Origin: Rhyacophila brunnea
Taxonomy: Eukaryota; Arthropoda; Insecta; Trichoptera; Rhyacophilidae
Assembly: GCA_022495005.1 (NCBI GenBank)
Contig: JAGYXB010000559.1
Coordinates: 3,162,001-3,226,000, forward strand
Reading direction: 5' to 3'
DNA: 64,000 bases
The notes beneath the pieces are model-generated. The model searched no databases, had not been told where the DNA came from, and was given only the letters and a program-made list of their open reading frames with translations. This document shows positions 1-9,640 of this stretch, piece after piece. Position 1 is the stretch's first letter. The number at the start of each line of letters is the position of its first letter. The position numbers were made by a program, and so were the translations under genes.

Positions 1-304
1 TAGGTATGTACTTATCTTATAGATTTGCGGTCAAAATTGTGTATCCGTTAACTGCCCAATACAACTATTTATTTAATTAGCCATATAGACTACACGTCTG
101 TAATCGGATTGATTATAAGCAGGTATTATGAGTCAGTTAGTCATATGTAGATTATAAAGAACCAAAATGCTCCATTTAGAAAAAAATACTCCATTGCTTT
201 AAACAATGTAGAAAAGTAAAAAATCTTCTTCGATGTCATTTTGAAATGACAATTAAGAAATATTTTTTTCGATATTAATTCAGAACAGAACGCAGGGGCT
301 TGCG
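1..304. other. No gene seen
   Basis: AT-rich sequence with short chance frames only. RTE-like coding similarity begins just after it. Confidence 0.5.
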
Positions 305-580
305 AATGAAAGTCGCAGAGTAGGTTTAAAGATAAATGTTTCGAAGACAAACGTAATGATAAAAGCAAAGCGATCCTCGTCAATGGTACTCAAATCGAGA
401 GAATCAACAACAGCGTCTATCATTAACATCAGATGTTAATCGATGGTGGCAAGTATGCCGAGATTGCCCGCAGAACCAAACTGGCATGGATTGCATTTGG
501 GCGCCTGAATAGTATCTTCAAAAGTGATCTCCCATTGTGTCTTAAGGGTAAAGTGTTCAACCAATGTGACCTACCAGTGC
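305..580 (+). pseudogene. RTE-type non-LTR reverse transcriptase remnant
   Basis: This is a decayed piece of the reverse transcriptase of an RTE-clade LINE. From 305 the frame reads NESRRVGLKINVSKTNVMIK, the usual 'VGLxINxxKTKxM' region. After a frame break, 442-580 reads RRTKLAWIAFGRLNSIFKSD and then LPLCLKGKVFNQCDLPVL. This matches the RTE segment that precedes 'TYGxETWTL'. The frame is broken at about 365-440, there is no endonuclease domain and no start, so it is a fossil. It stops abruptly at 580, where an inverted fragment of another RTE copy begins. The family is a confident recognition; the clade rests on remembered motif patterns only. Confidence 0.75.
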
Positions 581-735
581 TCATCAGCCTGAATCTTTTA
601 ACTGCTCGATGAAAGCCTCTCCGAGCTGATTCCACTTCTCTCGATCCTGTGCATTGCGTTCCCACGTACTTCCGCAGAACTTAAGCATTTCATCGATCCA
701 GCGGCCTCTCGGTCTACCTTGCGGACGTTTTGCAC
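581..735 (-). pseudogene. RTE LINE 3'-end fragment, inverted
   Basis: The minus strand reads continuously RPQGRPRGRWIDEMLKFCGS and on through TWERNAQDREKWNQLGEAF, ending in TGA-TGA near 585. 'GRPxxRWxD ... AQDRxxWxxLGEAF' is the signature of the extreme C-terminus of RTE-type polyproteins, and repeated TGATGA at the stop is typical of RTE 3' ends. The fragment lies inside a plus-strand RTE remnant (305-580 and 740-1125). It looks like a short 5'-truncated insertion of a second element into the first. Similar words on either side (taccagtgct and taccactggaatgct) may be a worn target duplication or the host element's own sequence. Confidence 0.7.
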
Positions 736-739
736 CTTT

Positions 740-1125
740 TGGGTACCACTGGAATGCTCACGTATGCATACAATTTTGGATTCTTAGTGTAAGAGAACTT
801 AGTAACGCAACGTGGCTTGGACCACAAAAGAAACCAATAAATAAGAAAGCAGAGAAGAGTACGCGATGTAATAATAATTGGTCATTTAGTAGGTGAAATA
901 GCAATGGGTTGGAAATTTCACACGGCGAGTGGACAACCGCTGGACAAATTTCGTCATACAGTGGTACCCAGGTACGTGGACCACATGGACACCCTAAAAC
1001 CCGATGGATAAAGAAAATTGTAAAGTTCGGAGGGTGTACGTGACGGCGAAGATACTGAGGAAAACGGAGGGAACTAGGGGAGGCATTAATCCAGGAATGG
1101 ATAGACCCCGGCGGATGATAATGGC
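740..1125 (+). pseudogene. RTE LINE C-terminal remnant, frameshifted
   Basis: This looks like the continuation of the plus-strand RTE fossil after the inverted insert. A stretch resembling 'LTYGxETWTL' is readable at about 755-785 as LTYAYNFGF. Near 995-1110 the frames give TRWIKKIVKFGG and then GEALIQEWIDPGG, the RTE C-terminal pattern 'TRWxDDIxxxxG ... LGEAxxQxW'. Stops and frameshifts are frequent. The end at about 1115-1122 (GGATGATAATGG) resembles the TGATGA-rich 3' tail of RTE elements. Confidence 0.55.
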
Positions 1126-2505
1126 GATTATAGAATATACATAAAATAAAAATAATTTAACTTATAATGGTTTGGTTGAATTTGATATAAAATTATTTAA
1201 ATAATAATGTGAACCGCATGAAAAATGCATGATTTTAATATAAACTTAATTATTTTTCAGTCGAGGAAAACGATTGTACGGTAAACTTCTTTTTATGGAG
1301 TTTTGAGTCAAACTCCAGGTAAGGACTAATGAATTTTACAAAGAAATCAAAAAAATGTTGACCAAAAATAAAGATTTAAAAATGGAATTATCGGTTGGTA
1401 TCTGAACTAGTGATTGCCATCAATGTTATGAATACATTGACACATTAATTATAAGTAGGTACTTAAATGATTTATTGAGCAAATAATAAGAATTTAGATG
1501 TTTATCGAATAATGATTATGTTATACGATAAGATAAGACACAAAGAATACTAAAGGGAAAACAAAGAAATAATATAATAAATCAAAAGTAATATCTACCT
1601 ATGTGTTGATGATTTTCAACCACCAAAAAATTGGAGCCATAAAAAACCTTGTTGGCAATGGAGTTTCAAAAAAACCTCACAGGTTTTATCTCGGATTAAC
1701 ATTTTTATAATCCTGTATATACGGATAAACTTTCTTATAATCCTACTTTTACAACAGAGATTTTGTCTACGGAAATACCACATAGTAAATTAATAAAGTC
1801 GTGTTGATCATAATATATATAACTATGTATTTTGTGTACACGTAGATTAAAAAAAAAAACAAAAAAAATCTTTGATGAAAAAGAGGAATAATGTGTATTT
1901 TTATTATTATACCTTATCACTTGGCTATCAAAGTTTTTTTTATCTATTTACAGGGTGTCAGATCCTACACGTGATTATAAAGGCCAATAGACACTGCGAG
2001 TGGCCGTGCTCCGCCACTAGCACGTAGAGGTAATTTTCACAAAGTCATAATAGGTGATCCATTTTTACCTCTTACACAGTTTTGAAAAATATTCTGATTT
2101 TGCTATGTGAAAAAACATATACTTAGGTATATTGAGGTAATATAAAAATATTTAAAACATATAGGCGCGCCGATCTACTTTTCAAGATAATCAATGTCAA
2201 ACGTTTCCAATTAAACACAGAGACAATCACTACAATGTTTGACTGCTAGTATATAGTTTTAAGTGCGATATAATATATTTACTTGTATAGGTATCTCGAA
2301 TTTCGAATGTACGGTAATATAATGAACTAAAGAGACCACCATTTAGACGTGAAAACTAACAATTTGGTTGAGCATGCATAGGTGTCACTGACAATATAAA
2401 TTCTGTTATAAAATATTTGATGTAACTGTACATTTTCAATTATTGTTCCTAAATTTCCGTGCAACCAAATGGAATCCATATTTTGTACCTACGTTGTAAT
2501 ATATA
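1126..2505. other. Intergenic, nothing recognised
   Basis: AT-rich DNA with poly-A and poly-T runs and short frames without recognisable domains. Confidence 0.5.
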
Positions 2506-2513
2506 TATTGGGG

Positions 2514-3088
2514 CATGGCCCCCACAATGGGGGGCTGACAGGGCTCTAGCCTGGGGGCCCGGCGTGGTGATTCGACCATTTAAGTAAGATAACCATACAC
2601 CACAGATATGCTGTAATATTGAAAAAACTCGCCTGCGGCGCTATTTTACTTAAAGAATAGTACCATTTAAAATGACTGCGGTGCAATTAAGTGTAATATT
2701 ATGATGATTGATATAATTAAATGACAATTTAAGTGTAAAATTTTATTTTATAGTTATTTTCAGTGTATTTCCTGACTAATGACAATGACTATTTTTTCCG
2801 ACATGATGAAGGTTTGCAAGTTACTTGACTACAACAAAAGAGGGTCGTGATCATAATATGATGCCAAGTACCGACAGCTCAATAATTCTAGATTTATTTA
2901 TAAATACAAAGTATCGCTAAAAATAGACGAAATACCCCTAATTTTACCTCGCGGAACCTTGGGGTTCCACGGAATACCAGTTGGGGAACACTACTGTAGA
3001 ACATCACACTGCCCTTAACCTTAGCGATAGGTAGGGGGCCCGCCAAACATCTTGGTATGGAGGCCCGCTTCAGGATGTGGGGGCCATG
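2514..3088. mobile_element. hAT-like MITE, family C (575 bp)
   Basis: The element starts CATGGCCCCCAC and ends in the inverse, GTGGGGGCCATG. It is flanked by a perfect 8-bp direct repeat tattgggg at 2506-2513 and 3089-3096. An 8-bp duplication with ends beginning CA is what hAT transposases leave. There is no coding capacity. Near the right end (2948-2996) lies a stretch resembling 'ggttccacggaa ... ccagttggggaacactactg', a sequence type common at hAT termini. Related copies occur at 7734, 29829, 48359, 51622, 51827 and 59758. Confidence 0.85.
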
Positions 3089-3096
3089 TATTGGGG

Positions 3097-3714
3097 TTTT
3101 AATAATAATTTATAGATTTTATCGCAATCAAACTATTTGAAGATGCTAGGTATAAGGATATATAATATTTTTTGTAGATACCAATTAGTTTTCAATGTTC
3201 AATCGATTATTATAAGGAATTAGTTATGGTTTGATGACTATTAGTTACGTATTTTAATTATGGTTATGTTTAAAACTAAAGATATCCACATACCTACGAC
3301 ACAGATAAAAAATTGCCAGTGTTTGAAAAAATGATTAACACACTCATAATACGACTTGCGTCAACCACAATAAAATGTAATTTATGAAAAAATCTTCGCG
3401 AAAACACAAATAACAAAGTGAGTAAAAGGAATTTGTACCACATTGATAATAAATGTATTATTCCGCGAATAATATTAGCGATCTTATGAAGGTACTCTTA
3501 TCAATACTCATACAGCTGGTTCCGCTGTACTTAACACAATATGATTTATTACCTGAGAAGGTCGTAACCCACTTTCAATATTTGAATAAAACCGTCACTT
3601 CATTAAAGTAAGGCACACGACAGACTTGGTGGCGCAACTTCGCGTTTGTGTAAGAACACAGGATGCTGAGTGCTGACTAAGCGAAGTCTACACCAGGCTG
3701 AGGTTTAATGTTTG
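3097..3714. other. Intergenic, nothing recognised
   Basis: No coding or repeat signal recognised. Confidence 0.4.
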
Positions 3715-3839
3715 TTAAGAAAAAAAAAGTTGAGGCATGGTCTAAAAAGATTGTGGCTAGGCGATGCGCGGATTGTACAAATATAATTTGTCATAAAAAT
3801 CCAACATGCGTCCATTTAATGTTATATGTATTGTTATAT

Positions 3840-4613
3840 ATCAGAATTGGCGCTGAAAAAGGCATTCACAGCACTAGAAGCCTCTGCCAAAAGAATGGGT
3901 TTACAAATAAACGAGGCAAAAACTAAATACATGCCTGTCTATGTCACACCACGAGAAATCGCACCAACGTTAGATATTGGTGCATACAAGTTTGATACGG
4001 TCGACAGTTTCATATACCTTGGATCTCTTGTAACTCGACATAATGATATTACAGAAGAAATCAACAAGAGAATCATGTCTGCGAATAAATGCTACTTTGG
4101 TCTGTTAAGACATTTTAAGTCCCGCATACTATCTCGCCGAGCTAAAAGCACTCTTAAGACACTTGTAAAACCAGTGCTCACCTACGCATCGGAAACCTGG
4201 ACATTAACTCTGCGAAATGAACGAGTCCTGAACATCTTTGAAAGAAAAATTCTTCGCCGTATATATGGACCGATCCGGGATGGCACCAATTGGAGGAGAA
4301 GATATAATGCTGAGCTCTACGGGCTGTACGAAGATTGCAGCGCAGTTCAATCAATTAAGATTGGTAGACTGCGATGGCTAGGTCATGTGCACCGTATGAA
4401 TGACAATGCACCGGCGAAGAGAGTGATTTCCAGCAATCCAATAGGACGTAGAAGAAGAGGGAGGCCAAAGATTCGCTGGATAGATGGAGCTGCCAGTCAC
4501 TGCCGTATTCTGGGGGTACCAAATTGGAAAGCGGCCACACTGGATAGGGACAGGTGGAGGGAGCTGTTGGAGGAGGCCAGGACCCACACCGGGTTGTCGC
4601 GCCCCTGATGATG
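3840..4613 (+). mobile_element. 5'-truncated RTE-type LINE insertion
   Basis: A retrotransposon insertion flanked by a perfect 14-bp duplication, ATGTATTGTTATAT, at 3826-3839 and 4614-4627. The 3' end is the RTE-style TGATGATG that overlaps and follows the stop codon. Only the C-terminal part of the polyprotein was inserted, as expected for incomplete target-primed reverse transcription. It landed inside a family G MITE. The intact reading frame and perfect duplication suggest a fairly recent event. Confidence 0.88.
3843..4608 (+). CDS. RTE-type reverse transcriptase, C-terminal fragment
   Basis: About 255 residues remain open in one frame. They cover the end of the reverse transcriptase domain and the C-terminal region of an RTE-clade LINE polyprotein. 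Visible landmarks in order: MGLQINEAKTKYM, FIYLGSLVTRHND, EINKRIMSANKCYFGLLRHF, LKTLVKPVLTYASETWTL, FERKILRRIYGPI, RLRWLGHVHRM, GRRRRGRPKIRWID, and WKAATLDRDRWRELLEEAR before the stop. The catalytic YxDD motif and endonuclease domain lie upstream of the truncation and are missing, so it cannot be active alone. The nominal ATG at 3826 lies in the flanking target duplication and is not the real start. Confidence 0.88.
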
Positions 4614-4642
4614 ATGTATTGTTATATTACTAATAAATAATA

Positions 4643-4883
4643 ACACACACGATAGCCGCGTGGCTTAAGCGCCGGTCTATAGTGTCGAGGGTCCCAGGTT
4701 CGAATCCTGGGTCTGGCAAGTACACGTATTGTTTTTCAATTTGTGTATGAGTCAGAGTATGGACCTAATAGGTTGAGCAAGTGGCTGACATCCATTTCTC
4801 GTAAAAATAAAATCATCTGTTAATACAAACCTCCACTCTGTGGGGGCCCATATGATCCTATTAGGATCGGACATGGTCGAAAG
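4643..4883 (+). repeat. tRNA-derived SINE, copy 1
   Basis: The 5' half is tRNA-like. It has an A-box-like TGGCTTAAGCGCCGG near 4661 and a perfect B box GGTTCGAATCC at about 4699, with the T arm CCCAGG-TTCGAAT-CCTGGG. An unrelated body of about 160 bp follows. Flanks aataata at 4636-4642 and 4884-4890 look like a short target duplication. A near-identical copy is at 16261-16511 and diverged inverted copies are at 32362-32653. RNA polymerase III would drive the parent; whether this copy is transcribed is unknown. Confidence 0.85.
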
Positions 4884-5101
4884 AATAATAGTATATTCAT
4901 TAACATGTTTTCTTGTTTAAGTACATACGTAAAGTTTTTAGTCATCTTTACACGATTTAAGAATATTTTCATCCGACGACATGACAAAACAAATCGACGT
5001 GCAGACACCTCGACTGTCGGTCTCCGATTGGCGACTAGTGAGAAATTTCGTCGCACCTACTGTTGAAAATTATTTGCTGTTTCACTGAAGTACGCTCTTA
5101 A

Positions 5102-6110
5102 GGCTATTTCCCTATCAAATACACAATTTCCTGCGAATTAACATTTCAAACATTGTACCGGATATTAATTGATTATGTAAAAATATGCAATTACACCCTT
5201 CTTATTAAATTTTTTATAGGCTGTAGCTGTAATACATTTGAAGTTTTTTTTTTTTTTTTTAATTTTTGCTTTACAAACAAGTAAATGAAAAATGTTCAAC
5301 TAATTTTAATAAAACTGTACATATACTAATAATTATATGGTAAATAAAGTACTATTGGTCACTGAAGACTAAACATTTTATTATGGGGAGGGGGACCTTG
5401 GATTTTTTTTTTATTTCGGGGGCCGTGGTATAAAAAAGTTTGAGAAGCACTGGCCTATGCGATAAACCGTCACTGAGTAGATAAAGTCATGGACGGATTT
5501 ACATTTGAAAAACTCAACTTATTAAAACAGCATTTTAATTCTTCTTGAAATCACAATTCATTAAAAACCTATTTTTTAACATTCCACGTTCTGTCCACAA
5601 GTTAGCTTAGTCGATTTTGATAATTATTGTTAATTTTTTTTAATTTGTGACAAAGTGGAAAATGATCTTTCGCCTTAACAATTAGTTGTAGGTATACTAA
5701 GAGAAATTCTTAAATAAATCTGAGCATCTTCTAAAAGTTTGCATATCTATTTGACAATTTTTCATTGATTTTTCCAATTTATTATTTGGCATCCGGGGCC
5801 CCTACAGATTCGAGGGCCCTTAACTAGCCTTAACTTAAGTATGATAAATCCTGCCCTGGGTAAAGTACGTTATTTACATTTTAGAATTAAATACCTACAG
5901 CAGTTTTTATGTTGTGAAGATTTGTTTATACATTGATTGATTGTTTTATGCATTTATTATTTTTTTAGACTTGCAGTACACTTTTAATTTTCAAAGAGTA
6001 GGTACCTACCTATTTAAAAAAAAAAAAACCACAACAGGCCAGAAGGCACAATGATAGTAATGCAGAAGCACAAGTGAAATAGTCAAATACTCAGACTTTG
6101 AGAAAATTAC
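5102..6110. other. Intergenic with one isolated hAT-like end
   Basis: At 5435-5455 the sequence AAGTTTGAGAAGCACTGG reads on the minus strand as CAGTGCTTCTCAAACTT, a terminus shape common in hAT elements. No partner end was found. The rest is AT-rich with no gene recognised. Confidence 0.4.
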
Positions 6111-6172
6111 ATAAATGTATTGTAACCTAATTGGGCATCGAACTCAGAGCTCCCAGATGAAAGTCGCCAGTG
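6111..6172 (-). repeat. tRNA-like relic (SINE head)
   Basis: The minus strand reads GGTTAGCCACTGGCGAC with a downstream AGTTCGATGCC, resembling pol III A and B boxes. The acceptor stem is not closed and the spacing is loose, so this is more likely a SINE or pseudo-tRNA relic than a gene. Confidence 0.35.
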
Positions 6173-6179
6173 GCTAACC

Positions 6180-7480
6180 GTAATTTATTTCTAAATAAAG
6201 ACAAATTCTTCCTATATGTACATCTCCCTGAATGCCCATGGTTCTGAGGTCATCTTGTGTCATATACTCATTCTATGTCGATAGTATTTACAGGCTTTCC
6301 GGAACATTTGATTCCGGTTGGCTTAGATAAAGGTGCTGCATGGTTAGTTCTCTTATCTCCTCGTTTCTGTCAAACTCATACCACCAGCATCTTAGTAAGG
6401 TGGAACAGAATTGAAGCGTTGAACAGGCGACATTTGGTTCGTCGACAACAGGTAGGTGTGAAACCACTGATGCACCAATGGTAAGGATTGAAAAAAGTTT
6501 GTTATAAAATACGCAAATAGACTATGGTTATGGTGATCATTCGTGTAGCATTTTAGAAGATAGTCATTTATTTGGGTGCGATGACTATTTTTATCCATAA
6601 TAATTTTTGCTGCTCCCCTAAAAAAGATCCTTTATATTCGATTGTAAATACAAGTCGAAAAAGAACTGGACACAATTTTTTTTTGGAAAAAGGCCGCCTA
6701 AAGAGAAAAATATATATTCTGAATGAATTTTTTTTGAAAGACAAACCCCGAGGGTGGATTTTTGGTAACTAACCTTTTACGGCATTTACGCCAAAATATG
6801 ATAAAGTGGCAGAAATCAACTTATCTAGGTAAGTCTTAAATGTTTATGGTATTATATGAGTAGGTTGGTCACTTCGTTTGAAAGAGTATTTAATAAAATA
6901 TCCATATACGGAAATATATAATTTCCTTATTTTTTTAACCACTTATAGTTAAATTAATTATGTAATGATTTTTGTTTATCGGCTCAATTAGAATCCAACG
7001 TAACAACCTTAAAACTGTGTACACAAAAATAGTCGTTATTACCAAAAAACAAGTTACTACAGCTACTGGTCATAATTTTGTTTACATTCGTTTGCAGCGA
7101 ATTATGTCTTTGCAGGTGTATTGAGGTAACAAATACACGTAAACAGACAATTAACTGCAGCATGAGAGATGTCTCTAATTATAATTATTGCTATCTTACA
7201 TACACTTTAAATTATTTTAGAGGCCAAGTTCTCCAAATACAGAAAGTTCCGATCCGCACTTACATGAATTGTACAGCAGTACCTACATTGTCAAATTTAT
7301 TATACACTATTGAAATCAGGAATAAGAACTTACAATTTTTAAGCAAACTATCAATGAACCACAATGAAACAACTTTGCACTTCGGCGCTAGGATGAAAAT
7401 GGTGTACTTAATATATTCTAAAATTATTTATAAAATATATTATTTATAAAATATATTATCATTTATTTATTTATTTATCA
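6180..7480. other. Intergenic, nothing recognised
   Basis: Several frames of 60-120 codons exist (for example 7078-7449) but none has a recognisable domain, splice context or codon bias. Confidence 0.45.
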
Positions 7481-7488
7481 CTCTACGG

Positions 7489-8146
7489 CAGCGATTTCCA
7501 AACTGGGGGGCACGCCTCCCTGGGGAGGCGCGGACTGTTGCAAAGGGAGGCGCGAAAAGTTTAACACAATAATGTAGCCACATGGCCCATAGGTTTGTAG
7601 TTTGCAAGTGCATAGTTTATAAAACGGCCGCTAGTTATAAACTATATAAAAAGAGTCATATAAAAAGTTGTTTACAAACCTGTCTGAAGATATGGAGACT
7701 AATTTTATTATACCTCATTTCTATACTATTGTGCATGGCCCCCACAAGAGGGGGGCTGACAGGGCTCCAGCCTGGGGGCCCGGCGTTGTGGGTCGATCAG
7801 TTAAGTGAGATAAACACACCACAAATTCGTTTTATTAGTAACAAAAATCGCCTACGGCGCTGCTTCGGTTACAGAATATTAATATTTTATAATATATTCA
7901 TACAATTTGATGTGATTGTGTGGTGCGTGATATGAATTTGTAATTTTATATGTGCATTATATGTAAAAAATAAAATTAATTTGATGATAATTTACATGTC
8001 CATTGTAAATCCATTTATATCGAGCCCGTTTAGTAGAAAAAAGCACTTTAGTGTAAAAATGTATTTAATATAATAAAGGGGGGGAGGCGCCAAGATTAGA
8101 TTGTTTTAAAAGGGAGGCGTAGTAACGTGAAGTTTGGAAACCACTG
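7489..8146 (+). mobile_element. hAT element family D, deleted copy 1
   Basis: The termini are CAGCGATTTCCAAACT and, on the minus strand, CAGTGGTTTCCAAACT. They are flanked by a perfect 8-bp duplication ctctacgg at 7481-7488 and 8147-8154. A second copy in the opposite orientation is at 59221-60040 with transposase C-terminal remnants. Here only a short stretch (about 8018-8055, 'atatcgagcccgtttagtag') matches that coding region. A family C MITE fragment lies inside at 7734. Confidence 0.88.
7734..7875 (+). mobile_element. Family C MITE, left part, nested
   Basis: It begins CATGGCCCCCACAAG and runs parallel to the start of the copy at 2514. It continues through 'gctgacagggctccagcctgggggcccggcg' type sequence and the 'cgcctacggcgc' segment. 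No right terminus is seen before the enclosing hAT element ends, so it is truncated. The exact 3' limit is a guess. Confidence 0.65.
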
Positions 8147-8154
8147 CTCTACGG

Positions 8155-8664
8155 CAACGACAATTTACGATTTTGGTTATTATTCATTTTGTCTGATTCG
8201 AGGTGCTAACAGGTATGCAGGCTCCAGTGCACGTGTGCGATAAACCACCATTGAATATAAATATCTAGCATATAACTATGTTGGCAGAATTTAAAAAATG
8301 TTTATTTTATTTTTATTCTAGGAAAACAGTTACATTAATTATAAATATGTATAAAATTCGATTAGAGAGAAGATATATCAACCAGCAAAGTTTTCACATT
8401 ATAAAAAGGTATAATATAGTAAAGCCTAATATGATTGCGATAACTATAATAATTATAGAGAAAAGTTAACATTTTTATTATATATATATTTATAATAATA
8501 TTATCTGTGTCAAGAATTATTGAAATGTATACATATGAGTAATCTAATAGAAAACAGAATCTTGGAGATAGCGCGTTTAAATGGAACGGTTTAATTATTG
8601 AATTGTGAAGGAAAGGAGTAAAGAGGAGTTTCGCGTAAGATTTAAATCAATACGACAGATATGG
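8155..8664. other. Intergenic, nothing recognised
   Basis: AT-rich, no recognisable gene. Confidence 0.4.
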
Positions 8665-8672
8665 TACGTAAC

Positions 8673-8998
8673 CAGCGTTCGAAATGGGCAATTTTATGAA
8701 CCGGAGCGCTCGATAATTTTCCGTAAATATTAAAATATTTATGTAAGATTACTTATATAAAAAGAGTGTATGTAGGTACTTAGTAGATTTTTTGTTATAT
8801 ACCTGCCAAGATTAGACGGTTTACTGGGACAGTTTTCAGTTTCGTGTAAACTTTAAAGATTAGATTTAAATATGTAAATGATTATTAATTCACGAATCCT
8901 AATGTAATTCTTCATTTTTCCACGAGACGGAGCGATGATCTCGAGGAATTCACGAACGGAGCTGCGCTCCGGTTCGTTCCGGTCTATTTCGAGCGCTG
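8673..8998. mobile_element. hAT MITE family A, copy 1
   Basis: Ends are CAGCGTTCGAAATGG on the left and CCGGTCTATTTCGAGCGCTG on the right. An exact 8-bp duplication tacgtaac flanks it (8665-8672 and 8999-9006). Internally it has the family's conserved CACGAGACGGAGCGAT word and inverted 'gaaccggagcgctcga' blocks. It does not code for protein. Confidence 0.9.
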
Positions 8999-9006
8999 TA
9001 CGTAAC

Positions 9007-9387
9007 GGTTTGTAACATACTGTCGATTCCATACCATAGAAGCGAACTAAACTGCTGATTAAATATATGAAAAATAAATTACTTTAATTGTGAAAAATAC
9101 GCATCTTTTTAAGATTTCGATTCTTTCTGTTGAAGCGACCGCTTCGTCAGGTCCAAGGAAAACTTCTGGAAAGTGTCCTGTATACGTATGTAGGTACACT
9201 GAGCTTTTAAGCGGCCGTACAATTTATACCTACATAATATTATATTGACGCAATAAGCTCAAATAAAAAAAAGGAAATAAATTTTTTACGTTTCATGTAA
9301 AATTATATAGGTAATAGTAAACGAATGACTCCTCACAGAAAAGAAATATAATAATATGAAATGTTAACACGTCATAGTTTGTATAGC
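9007..9387. other. Intergenic, nothing recognised
   Basis: AT-rich, no recognisable gene. Confidence 0.4.
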
Positions 9388-9640
9388 GGCCCTATGTTAG
9401 AACTTGCGAGTGCAAGCTTCCCGGTCGAATGACGTCATATGACATCATTGTGACGTACTACCGGAGTGATAATAGCACTCGAGAAAATAACGCTGGACAG
9501 ACAGCGGCGTTATTCATTGTCACCATACGCATATAGGTGTTTCATCATAATAATATCTACGGTGAGCACTGTGCGCCATGCCTCGAGCGTGTATTGGCTG
9601 ACGTCACAATTACGTCATGTCGTCTGGTGACACACGAGTC
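9388..9640 (+). repeat. CRE-motif-rich dispersed repeat (family K), copy 1
   Basis: This repeat shares its whole length, in opposite orientation, with 25103-25384. Its ends carry GGCCCTATGTTAGAACTTGC-type sequence and several near-palindromic TGACGTCA/TGACGTAA words (for example about 9430-9460 and 9599-9620). Probably a MITE with imperfect ends. No clean target duplication was found. Confidence 0.6.

Larger units (their letters stand above)
3715..5101 (+). mobile_element. TTAA-flanked MITE (family G), interrupted copy
   Basis: The left part (3715-3839) and right part (about 4884-5101) match a compact repeat seen uninterrupted at 19630-19951 and, inverted, at 44861-45227. The outer limits are TTAA (3715-3718 and 5098-5101). 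The right terminus, read inward on the minus strand, is TTAAGAGCGTACTTCAGTG. TTAA target sites suggest a piggyBac-type non-autonomous element, but no transposase is present. The middle is filled by a 5'-truncated RTE insertion with its own target duplication, followed by a SINE. Confidence 0.7.

Noticed and set aside
6257..6484. 75-codon open frame near 6.3 kb
   Set aside because: No recognisable domain, no supporting splice or promoter context, and of the size expected by chance in this sequence.
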